64,000 nucleotides of DNA from Leptasterias polaris (Eukaryota > Echinodermata > Asteroidea > Forcipulatida > Asteriidae). Positions 23,641 to 34,650 of this stretch are shown piece after piece; position 1 is the stretch's first letter, and each line of letters opens with the position of its first letter. The position numbers and the translations under genes are program-made. The stretch is from NCBI GenBank assembly GCA_037783415.1, contig JAZGTN010000028.1, forward strand, positions 2,437,001 through 2,501,000. Direction: 5' to 3'. The notes beneath the pieces are model-generated. The model did no database searches. It saw nothing but the letters and a program-made list of their open reading frames with translations, and was not told the origin of the DNA.

Positions 23641-26530
23641 TATTGTGGAAACTAAAAATATAAGGGGGTCAATCTTATCTACAATTTATTTGAATACCAG
23701 ATTTGAAAATATCACCTGAAAACAAAATTGTCATGCACAATCCAAAAGACAATGCTTACGGTACCTTCTTCCTAAAACTTGTCAAACTAGACATTGAGTT
23801 TTTTGTGACATCACAAAAACTAGGTATTTAAATTCTGTCAATAGCAGGTAAATATTAAAGGTTTAGGCCTAATCAACTAAAATGTATAAATATGAACAAA
23901 AACTATTAAATAGAGCTTTACAATAACTTAAAGTTCAGGTTTGGACAGGAAACCAGCTCACTTCAGGTCACTAAAATATAACAAATTTGTATACATCAAA
24001 CTTAAATGATAAATATAGGCCTGCAGACAACATCAAGTGTTTTCAGACTACAGCTTGATACACGACCAATAAAAGGTCTTCTACATCAACCCACTGAATC
24101 AACAACTATCTATCTCAAAAGATAACCAACCTATATTCCTTGATCATCTGATAACGCATATCCCTGATTGTTTTTCACATTCCATTTTTTCATACACACA
24201 CTAAATCCATCCATGGGGCAAGGTTACGTGGGATATATTCCCATTGATTTCCTGTCAACCCATGCCAGTCATAATAAGCTAAGGAAGAGAGAGATGTCCT
24301 CACATGTGAATATCTCATAATGGAAGAGACCTTGAGACATCTGCCACAGTAAAACCCCACCCAATAATAAGTCCGAGCATTGTTCTGTTAGACATCCATA
24401 AAGAAGATGAATGCCTTTTATTGTTAGATGAAGTTATTGTTTATTTATTGTGTCTGGGGTATTCACCTCTGCTTGTGGAGAAATAAGCCCATTTCACACG
24501 ACCCAGAAAACCCACCATTCCTGGCGAACTTTTCTCAATGTTTGTGAAAAATTACAAAATGAGCTTCGTGTGATAGGTCAGTATTTTTTAACGGGTGCTT
24601 CCCACAGATCTTCGTAACTTAATGACGGATTCCAATCTTTATTGACTAGAGAGAGAGAGAAAATCCTCGCAAAACTTTTCAAACATTGAGAAATTTTGTA
24701 GTAGGTCCCAACCTACGACAAAATCTTACGCTAGCAGAATTTTTCTGCAAGGAACCTAGGGCACTCCCCTCCTGTGAAACGATTTGTCGTCTGGTTAAAG
24801 GAGATTCATTTACAGGGTTCAGCTGGTTGTTGACTTACAGTAGATTAAAGTTGAGTTGATAACAAACTTGAACTTTATTTATTCAGCGGAAATAACTGGT
24901 CCCATGTGGCATTACTGGTTTACAAGATGTAAAATTTGTATCGGTTTTCACCCTATTTAAATCCTCCCCCCACCTCTTTAGCTGGGGGTACTGACTTGTC
25001 CCTTCCTCCTTGATTCTGCACTAACTCAGCAATCTCCAATTATTGGGTAAACAAACTTTATCCATAGTTGCTGTATGGTTTGTGAAAGGTTTCCTCTATG
25101 GTTTTCAATCTGTGCAAAAGCCAGATCATGTTGGTGAAATTGGTCAAAAGGCTCTCACAGCCCTGTCAGTGTGCTATCTCCTTGCTCTATGGCAATATGA
25201 ATGACAGTTAGGAGCAGTCAAGAGCTAGGTTTACCCATTGGAGTGTAAACAATTTGTAATAGTATTGTTTAGTTTAGTAAAGTCTGTTGGGCCCGCAGCC
25301 TACAAGTAAATAGTGAAAATGAAAATGCTATGTAAATTCCTGTTATCCACAGGAAATTTAAGCAGAGTAATATTCCACATTTATTCAGATGACTCAATAT
25401 AGATTTCAGTTTGCCATACTGTATTCTAATCAGTCCCAATATCGTAAAGGTAGTTTTTACCACTTGCCAACACAATCTGATTATAGAACCACCTAGCCCT
25501 ACAAACTCTCCCCCAGAATGAACCTCCCTCTGAGACGAATAACACAAGGAACGTCTCTTGGGTCTCTTTCATTGTCATCAAAAATACATTAATAAGCCGC
25601 CCGCTGCCCTACTACTACCCTGTAACTGCCTCCAAGATGAAAAGAAGTACGGATGTGGTCCGCGTAATTCATCAAGGTAAAATTGGACCCTCATGGTGAC
25701 TGAACATTGGCATTGGGGAAATGTGACAACAACAAAGCCAAGAGCAGAGACTCTACAGTGATAATTCATTCAACTAGGTCACGCTATGGGTTTGCTGAAT
25801 GTGAGATTGAGAGGATTTCGTGTTCGGGGGGGGGGGGGGGGGGCTCGTACTTTTATGTCGGGGAAATGTTTTTATGTTTACCCACATTTACGACCTGCTA
25901 GGACGAGAATAAGAAATGATTCAGGCTTTGTTAGAAGTTATGACAATGTGTAAAGGAAATTTCAAGTCTGTTGAAGAGTATTCAGAAAAAGCATAACTGC
26001 TTTGATTGTAGAGTGGAACAAATTAGGAGAACAAACTGCACTTTTTAACACGACTAAATCATTTTTTTCTTTCCTATTTGTGACAAAAACACGCACACGT
26101 ATTGACATGACCCTCATTCACAAAAATAATTTAATTATAATTTTGTAAAGGGGTACTATGTAAATATATACAGTACCACCTGGAAACATTAATCAAAATC
26201 CAAACGCCATGAATAAGTACAAACTTCTCATTATTTATCAACTACTGAAAAATAAATGTTTTGGATAGTAACAACAACCTTTTGTTGCAAATCATATATG
26301 ATCATTAAAACTTGACTAAATCCAAAGCTGACAAACATTACAAAATAAGTAAATGAATACATGATTTTCTATCGTGCTCAAATTCAGATAAGTTGATCAA
26401 ATATAGACCAATAGATTAAGGGTTAATTTCCATTCTTGTGTTGTGGCAACACTTCTGATCTTGCAGTGGGCTAAGTTCAAAGTGTTTGTAGCCCCTGTGT
26501 TCTACAATGCAATACCTAGTGGGCTTGCAT
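23641..26530. other. no gene seen; G-run at 25826-25843
   Basis: AT-rich with short frames only. An 18-nt G-run lies at about 25826-25843. No terminal repeat or exon signal was recognised. Confidence 0.45.
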
Positions 26531-26917
26531 TTAAAGGCAGGGTATACTTTTGGTAATTGTCAAAGACCAGCATCCTCAGTTGGTGTATCCCAACATAATT
26601 GCATAAAATAACAAACATGTGAACATTTTGGCTCAATTGGTCATCGAAGTTGCAAGAAAATAATGAAAGAAAATAATTATAACCCTTGTTGCATAGAATT
26701 GTGTGTTTTCAGATGCCTGAGAAAGGCTTTATGTCTGTAGCCTTTCTCAGATTCAAATTTTGGGTGAAAAATTACCTCTTTCCCTATCTACATTAGTTCT
26801 TTCAGAGGGTGTCATTTTTACAATGTTTTATAATATCAACAGCTCTCAAGTGCTCTGTATCAAGTAATTTTTGTATGGTCATTCGTTTTTGAAAGTATAC
26901 CCTTCCTTATGCTTTAA
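26531..26917. mobile_element. TTAA MITE family A variant (387 bp)
   Basis: It starts TTAAAGGCAGGGTATACTTT and ends AAAGTATACCCTTCCTTATG..TTTAA. The interior is collinear with the reverse orientation of family A: GGTAATTGTCAAAGACCAG, TTGGTGTATCCCAACA, TCAATTGGTCATCGAAGTTG, TATCAACAGCTCTC. The termini differ from the GGCACTGGACAC type, so this is a terminal subfamily. Confidence 0.75.
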
Positions 26918-28929
26918 ACCACCCTAAAAGTCAACGAAATGAAAAATACACACAGACTTCAAATTTTATTATCATGTACTGATACACAAGCGTTGATTGC
27001 CTGGGGGTGTGTGCACCACACTACTACTACCAGCATGTCAGTCAGTCCATCGCAACACGCATCATACTGTTGCAAATTTCAGCACAGCATGTTTTCACCA
27101 TGCACCTTTGAGGCACACTACATGGCCATAATGCAAGATTTGGGTAAAGTAATACAGACCCTTGAACTTGATCAGGTTTGTGTACTCAATCACTTGTCTA
27201 GTCAAATCAAAACATAGACTAGCTTGTACTCAGATGTATCATGGTGTCAGAAGATAGAGTCCCCCCCCCCCCCCCCCCCCACCTTAAATTACAAACACTG
27301 GGTGACTCCTAAGCAAGCATAATATCCTTGAACTACATGTGTAGGCCTTAGAAGACTTTTCAGGCTCTTTAATAACAGTTTTCCTGATTTTTCCAAGGGG
27401 GGGATTCGGAAATCAGACTAAAGTAGGAAGAACTTCATATCTGATCTAAAAGTTAAAGCAATTGATTTTTTTCTTCATGGTATTAAAGTGGGTGTTCCAG
27501 AGAAAAACCTACATGTGTTCCTAGTTCAAAAGCTTTGTCACACCATGGAGCAATGGCCATACCATCTGCCATCAGATTACAGATGATGGTACCAGTAACT
27601 GAAACCTCTTGAAATCCTTAATTTAAACAAATATACACAAATCAAAGTGAAGTTTCCACATCTACCAGTAGATCTCATGTGTGCACTGCAGTTAACCTGG
27701 TATAAGGACTGTCATAAAAGTACATAACTCACAGTTCAGCTTGCAACATTTGATGGTATTTGGGATGATATTGGCATGATGTATGACAAACCTGGATGGA
27801 ATGTGACAGTTGATGTATTCATTTTGTTATAGGTACAGGTACAAGTGTTTATGTGTGTGTATCCTATAGCTTTAGGGGCTGAAAGGTCATGTAGTCCACT
27901 GGTTCTGTGGCTGGTTCTTTATATCCACAGTGCAATGTATCAGAGTCTAGACTTGTGACAATATATTAAATGTCTGTCACAGTTTTAGTGTAACACATTG
28001 ACTCTCCCAAGACTGTAGTGATAATGCAGCTCTCTTTTGCAAGACTGCTGGCTCAGTGGCTCTTGACTATAATGGGGCCCTGGTCCCGAGAGCAATAGTC
28101 TCGGGGAGCGAGCAGTCTTGCGAGAACAGCACCAGTATCGCAAGAATCTCAGAACAGCCGTTACGCTATCACCGCGACAAACATTTATCAAATTGTCCAC
28201 AAGACTACTAAGACTAAGATAGTCTGATGCAGAAACGAGGCAAGCCTAGTTAAAAGAATGAAACATGATTAAAAAAAACAAAACTGAAAAATGATTTAAA
28301 ACCAATAGTTAGTAGTACTGAGAAATATTTGTCATACGTAACAAACTGCCTTATGTAAGAAACGTATTCTTCAATACCCAGCTTTTATTTTGATCTAGTT
28401 TTTATAAAACATAAATACATATGTATCAAGTGAGCAACTAATATTACAGTTATTCACTGTTGTATCTCACTTAATTCATACAGAATTGTAAAACAAAATT
28501 TCAAATTGATTCAATTCAATTTGAGGATTTAAAAGAATTAAATTTCCCAAAACAACATTCCTTTCTGCAAAAAAGGGTTGCTGAACTTCACTACATAATT
28601 TTTAAAAAAAAGTACTTTATAACATTTATTGCCATTCTTCATAGAAAAAAGAATATATCATGTACATCGGATTTTTATAAAAATAAACAAAACAGCCAAA
28701 GTCCACTTCAACCACAATTTACAGACATTAATATTATATTCATAGATTCTTAGAATATCTCTAACTTCAAGATTCATAGGCTTTGAAAAGCAAATAAATC
28801 CTAATTTATGCAATCAGTAACTGTGATAAGATAATCATTTTTTGGAGTTTAAAAAAGATTATTCGCTTTTAATATACAGATATAGTAATAAAATTATGAT
28901 TGAAATGTGTGGCATTAGTAATATTGAAA
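26918..28929. other. no firm gene; C20 run and a hairpin
   Basis: It has a 20-nt C-run at 27261-27280. A nested inverted repeat at about 28037-28120 has outer arms GCAAGACTGCTGGCTC/GAGCGAGCAGTCTTGC and an inner hairpin CCCGAGAGCAATAGTCTCGGGG. The remainder is AT-rich with short frames. Confidence 0.45.
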
Positions 28930-29220
28930 ATATAGGCTAAGTGTTCACAGATTCGCTCTTAATTGTACATGGTATAAAGATGGTCATGGTGGAAAACGTC
29001 CCTTGAAATCCTGTTGCTTCAAATGCAATCATTTTTGAAAATGAGTAAAACAGTTTAGTTTTTAGTATTGTGTGTCCAAAACCTGATGTTTGTGAACAAT
29101 GTAAACATATAATTTTGTAGTTGTTGCTACTTTTTGTGACTCTAATGACCGATTGAGCTAAAACTTTCACCTTTTTGTCATTTCATAAGTTGTGCCATAA
29201 TACTGGCCTATAATAATTAC
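28930..29220 (-). mobile_element. decayed family-B MITE in reverse orientation
   Basis: The minus strand matches the unique portion of family B (62630-62933): compare CACAGATTCGCTCTTAATTG, GAAAATGAGTAAAAC, GACCGATTGAGCTAAAACTT and the ATTTCATAAG region. It is much more diverged than the copy to its right, so it is older, and it ends just before the family-D terminus at 29229. Confidence 0.55.
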
Positions 29221-29255
29221 AAAAATGTTGTCTGGGTCCAGTTACATAGGTCTGT

Positions 29256-32200
29256 TTAAAGGTATTAAACAGGATTGGCAAAGCTGACAAAATAATCACA
29301 GACAGTGTTCATGCTTAAAGGTATTATACAGGATTGGCAGAGCTGACAAAATAATCACAGACAGTGTTCATGTTTAAAGGTATTATACAGGATTGGCAGA
29401 GCTGACAAAATAATCACAGACAGTGTTCATGCTTAAAGGTATTATACAGGATTGGCAGAGCTGACAAAATAATCACAGACAGTGTTCATGTTTAAAGGTA
29501 TTATACAGGATTGGCAGAGCTGACAAAATAATCACAGACAGTGTTCATGCTTAAAGGTATTAAACAGGATTGGCAAAGCTGACAAAATAATCACAGACAG
29601 TGTTCATGTTTAAAGGTATTATACAGGATTGGCAGAGCTGACAAAATAATCACAGACAGTGTTCATGCTTAAAGGTATTATACAGGATTGGCAGAGCTGA
29701 CAAAATAATCACAGACAGTGTTCATGTTTAAAGGTATTATACAGGATTGGCAGAGCTGACAAAATAATCACAGACAGTGTTCATGTTTAAAGGTATTATA
29801 CAGGATTGGCAGAGCTGACAAAATAATCACAGACAGTGTTCATGCTTAAAGGTATTATACAGGATTGGCAGAGCTGACAAAATAATCACAGACAGTGTTC
29901 ATGTTTAAAGGTATTATACAGGATTGGCAGAGCTGACAAAATAATCACAGACAGTGTTCATGCTTAAAGGTATTATACAGGATTGGCAGAGCTGACAAAA
30001 TAATCACAGACAGTGTTCATGTTTAAAGGTATTATACAGGATTGGCAGAGCTGACAAAATAATCACACACAGTGTTCATGCTTAAAGGTATTATACAGGA
30101 TTGGCAGAGCTGACAAAATAATCACAGACAGTGTTCATGTTTAAAGGTATTATACAGGATTGGCAGAGCTGACAAAATAATCACACACAGTGTTCATGTT
30201 TAAAGGTATTATACAGGATTGGCAGAGCTGACAAAATAATCACACACAGTGTTCATGTTTAAAGGTATTATACAGGATTGGCAGAGCTGACAAAATAATC
30301 ACAGACAGTGTTCATGCTTAAAGGTATTATACACGATTGGCAGAGCTGACAAAATAATCACAGACAGTGTTCATGCTTAAAGGTATTATACAGGATTGGC
30401 AGAGCTGACAAAATAATCACAGACAGTGTTCATGTTTAAAGGTATTATACAGGATTGGCAGAGCTGACAAAATAATCACAGACAGTGTTCATGCTTAAAG
30501 GTATTATACAGGATTGGCAGAGCTGACAAAATAATCACAGACAGTGTTCATGTTTAAAGGTATTATACAGGATTGGCAGAGCTGACAAAATAATCACAGA
30601 CAGTGTTCATGCTTAAAGGTATTATACAGGATTGGCAGAGCTGACAAAATAATCACAGACAGTGTTCATGCTTAAAGGTATTATACAGGATTGGCAGAGC
30701 TGACAAAATAATCACAGACAGTGTTCATGTTTAAAGGTATTATACAGCATTGGCAGAGCTGACAAAATAATCACAGACAGTGTTCATGCTTAAAGGTATT
30801 ATACAGGATTGGCAGAGCTGACAAAATAATCACAGACAGTGTTCATGCTTAAAGGTATTATACAGGATTGGCAGAGCTGACAAAATAATCACAGACAGTG
30901 TTCATGCTTAAAGGTATTATACAGGATTGGCAGAGCTGACAAAATAATCACAGACAGTGTTCATGCTTAAAGGTATTATACAGGATTGGCAGAGCTGACA
31001 AAATAATCACAGACAGTGTTCATGCTTAAAGGTATTATACAGGATTGGCAGAGCTGACAAAATAATCACAGACAGTGTTCATGTTTAAAGGTATTATACA
31101 GGATTGGCAGAGCTGACAAAATAATCACAGACAGTGTTCATGCTTAAAGGTATTATACAGGATTGGCAGAGCTGACAAAATAATCACAGACAGTGTTCAT
31201 GCTTAAAGGTATTATACAGGATTGGCAGAGCTGACAAAATAATCACAGACAGTGTTCATGCTTAAAGGTATTATACAGGATTGGCAGAGCTGACAAAATA
31301 ATCACAGACAGTGTTCATGTTTAAAGGTATTATACAGGATTGGCAGAGCTGACAAAATAATCACAGACAGTGTTCATGCTTAAAGGTATTATACAGGATT
31401 GGCAGAGCTGACAAAATAATCACAGACAGTGTTCATGTTTAAAGGTATTATACAGGATTGGCAGAGCTGACAAAATAATCACAGACAGTGTTCATGTTTA
31501 AAGGTATTATACAGGATTGGCAGAGCTGACAAAATAATCACAGACAGTGTTCATGCTTAAAGGTATTATACAGGATTGGCAGAGCTGACAAAATAATCAC
31601 AGACAGTGTTCATGTTTAAAGGTATTATACAGGATTGGCAGAGCTGACAAAATAATCACAGACAGTGTTCATGCTTAAAGGTATTATACAGGATTGGCAG
31701 AGCTGACAAAATAATCACAGACAGTGTTCATGCTTAAAGGTATTATACAGGATTGGCAGAGCTGACAAAATAATCACAGACAGTGTTCATGTTTAAAGGT
31801 ATTATACAGGATTGGCAGAGCAGACAAAATAATCACAGACAGTGTTCATGCTTAAAGGTATTATACAGGATTGGCAGAGCTGACAAAATAATCACAGACA
31901 GTGTTCATGCTTAAAGGTATTATACAGGATTGGCAGAGCTGACAAAATAATCACAGACAGTGTTCATGCTTAAAGGTATTATACAGGATTGGCAGAGCTG
32001 ACAAAATAATCACAGACAGTGTTCATGCTTAAAGGTATTATACAGGATTGGCAGAGCTGACAAAATAATCACACACAGTGTTCATGTTTAAAGGTATTAT
32101 ACAGGATTGGCAGAGCTGACAAAATAATCACACACAGTGTTCATGTTTAAAGGTATTATACAGGATTGGCAGAGCTGACAAAATAATCACAGACAGTGTT

Positions 32201-34211
32201 CATGCTTAAAGGTATTATACAGGATTGGCAGAGCTGACAAAATAATCACACACAGTGTTCATGTTTAAAGGTATTATACAGGATTGGCAGAGCTGACAAA
32301 ATAATCACACACAGTGTTCATGTTTAAAGGTATTATACAGGATTGGCAGAGCTGACAAAATAATCACACACAGTGTTCATGTTTAAAGGTATTATACAGG
32401 ATTGGCAGAGCTGACAAAATAATCACAGACAGTGTTCATGCTTAAAGGTATTATACAGGATTGGCAGAGCTGACAAAATAATCACACACAGTGTTCATGT
32501 TTAAAGGTATTATACAGGATTGGCAGAGCTGACAAAATAATCACAGACAGTGTTCATGCTTAAAGGTATTATACAGGATTGGCAGAGCTGACAAAATAAT
32601 CACACACAGTGTTCATGTTTAAAGGTATTATACAGGATTGGCAGAGCTGACAAAATAATCACACACAGTGTTCATGTTTAAAGGTATTATACAGGATTGG
32701 CAGAGCTGACAAAATAATCACACACAGTGTTCATGTTTAAAGGTATTATACAGGATTGGCAGAGCTGACAAAATAATCACACACAGTGTTCATGTTTAAA
32801 GGTATTATACAGGATTGGCAGAGCTGACAAAATAATCACACACAGTGTTCATGTTTAAAGGTATTATACAGGATTGGCAGAGCTGACAAAATAATCACAC
32901 ACAGTGTTCATGTTTAAAGGTATTATACAGGATTGGCAGAGCTGACAAAATAATCACAGACAGTGTTCATGCTTAAAGGTATTATACAGGATTGGCAGAG
33001 CTGACAAAATAATCACAGACAGTGTTCATGTTTAAAGGTATTATACAGCATTGGCAGAGCTGACAAAATAATCACAGACAGTGTTCATGCTTAAAGGTAT
33101 TATACAGGATTGGCAGAGCTGACAAAATAATCACAGACAGTGTTCATGTTTAAAGGTATTATACAGGATTGGCAGAGCTGACAAAATAATCACAGACAGT
33201 GTTCATGCTTAAAGGTATTATACAGGATTGGCAGAGCTGACAAAATAATCACAGACAGTGTTCATGCTTAAAGGTATTATACAGGATTGGCAGAGCTGAC
33301 AAAATAATCACAGACAGTGTTCATGCTTAAAGGTATTATACAGGATTGGCAGAGCTGACAAAATAATCACAGACAGTGTTCATGCTTAAAGGTATTATAC
33401 AGGATTGGCAGAGCTGACAAAATAATCACAGACAGTGTTCATGCTTAAAGGTATTATACAGGATTGGCAGAGCTGACAAAATAATCACAGACAGTGTTCA
33501 TGCTTAAAGGTATTATACAGGATTGGCAGAGCTGACAAAATAATCACAGACAGTGTTCATGTTTAAAGGTATTATACAGGATTGGCAGAGCTGACAAAAT
33601 AATCACAGACAGTGTTCATGTTTAAAGGTATTATACAGGATTGGCAGAGCTGACAAAATAATCACAGACAGTGTTCATGTTTAAAGGTATTATACAGGAT
33701 TGGCAGAGCTGACAAAATAATCACAGACAGTGTTCATGTTTAAAGGTATTATACAGGATTGGCAGAGCTGACAAAATAATCACAGACAGTGTTCATGTTT
33801 AAAGGTATTATACAGGATTGGCAGAGCTGACAAAATAATCACAGACAGTGTTCATGTTTAAAGGTATTATACAGGATTGGCAGAGCTGACAAAATAATCA
33901 CAGACAGTGTTCATGTTTAAAGGTATTATACAGGATTGGCAGAGCTGACAAAATAATCACAGACAGTGTTCATGTTTAAAGGTATTATACAGGATTGGCA
34001 GAGCTGACAAAATAATCACAGACAGTGTTCATGTTTAAAGGTATTATACAGGATTGGCAGAGCTGACAAAATAATCACAGACAGTGTTCATGCTTAAAGG
34101 TATTATACAGGATTGGCAGAGCTGACAAAATAATCACAGACAGTGTTCATGCTTAAAGGTATTATACAGGATTGGCAGAGCTGACAAAATAATCACAGAC
34201 AGTGTTCATGT
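29256..34211 (+). repeat. 59-bp satellite, exactly 84 units
   Basis: Each unit starts TTAAAGGTATTATACAGG and ends CACAGACAGTGTTCATG plus C or T. First and last unit starts are 4,897 bp apart, 83 times 59, so there is no net indel. Main variants are C/T at the last base and CACAGA/CACACA. Rare variants are TATTAAAC with GGCAAAG (units 1 and 6), CAGCATT (units 26 and 65), CACGATT (30.3 kb) and GCAGAC (31.8 kb). The unit equals the first 59 bp of the family-B MITE, present once at 62571-62629 and once, diverged, at 6861. Confidence 0.98.
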
Positions 34212-34516
34212 TTTGTGTAATCAACCACATACATGAAATAACAAACCTGTGAAAATTTGAGCTCAATTGGTCATCGAGGTCACGAGAAAATAGTGAAAAG
34301 AGACCTTATGTGTTTTCTGTTTTTCAAACATCGAGTTTATTATCGCGCGCGATAAAAACTATTGTTTTACTAATTTCTCAGAAATGATAGCATTTTAGGC
34401 AGAAATATTTTAAGGAACCCTTTCTACCATTTACTTACTTTAAATCATGTAAGTTATGTGTGAATCTGTGAACATTTGTGTTTTTCGATCTTACCAATAG
34501 TGTACAGGGCCTTTAA
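34212..34516 (+). mobile_element. remaining body and right end of the family-B MITE
   Basis: Directly after the last unit the sequence continues TTTTGTGTAATCAACCACAT and is almost identical to 62630-62933 through to TGTACAGGGCCTTTAA. It includes the palindrome TTATCGCGCGCGATAA at about 34338-34353. Array and body together form one swollen element, 29256-34516, flanked by TTAA. Confidence 0.9.
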
Positions 34517-34650
34517 TCATAAAAAGTAGCTAAGCTCAACAAAATTATTCTTATCAGAATAAGGTTACCAACCAAAGTGCCATGTAATATGCACAATCTT
34601 TGACTGGTATCCTGCTAAGTTCTGCTTATCACAAAATTGTTACAATGTTG

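Larger units (their letters stand above)
29229..34650. mobile_element. family-D MITE split by a family-B insertion
   Basis: The left part, GGGTCCAGTTACATAGGTCTGT up to TTAA 29256-29259, aligns with the left terminus of 21854-22042. The right part from TTAA 34513-34516 onward, with AAAAAGTAGCTAAGCTC, CAGAATAAGGTTACCAACCA and TTTGACTGGTATCCTGCTAA, continues the same element. The junctions fall at the TTAA in the D terminus, so the intact D copies act as empty sites and show that the inserted element duplicates TTAA. Confidence 0.8.

Noticed and set aside
22886..23663. Long open frames of 198-245 codons on both strands with 8-residue repeats
   Set aside because: They are produced by a 24-bp tandem repeat whose period is a multiple of three and lacks stops; both strands are open at once and the unit derives from a SINE tail, so there is no reason to call a repeat protein.
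29256..34211. CRISPR-like array
   Set aside because: The 59-bp units abut with no variable spacers, and the context is animal DNA with transposon flanks.
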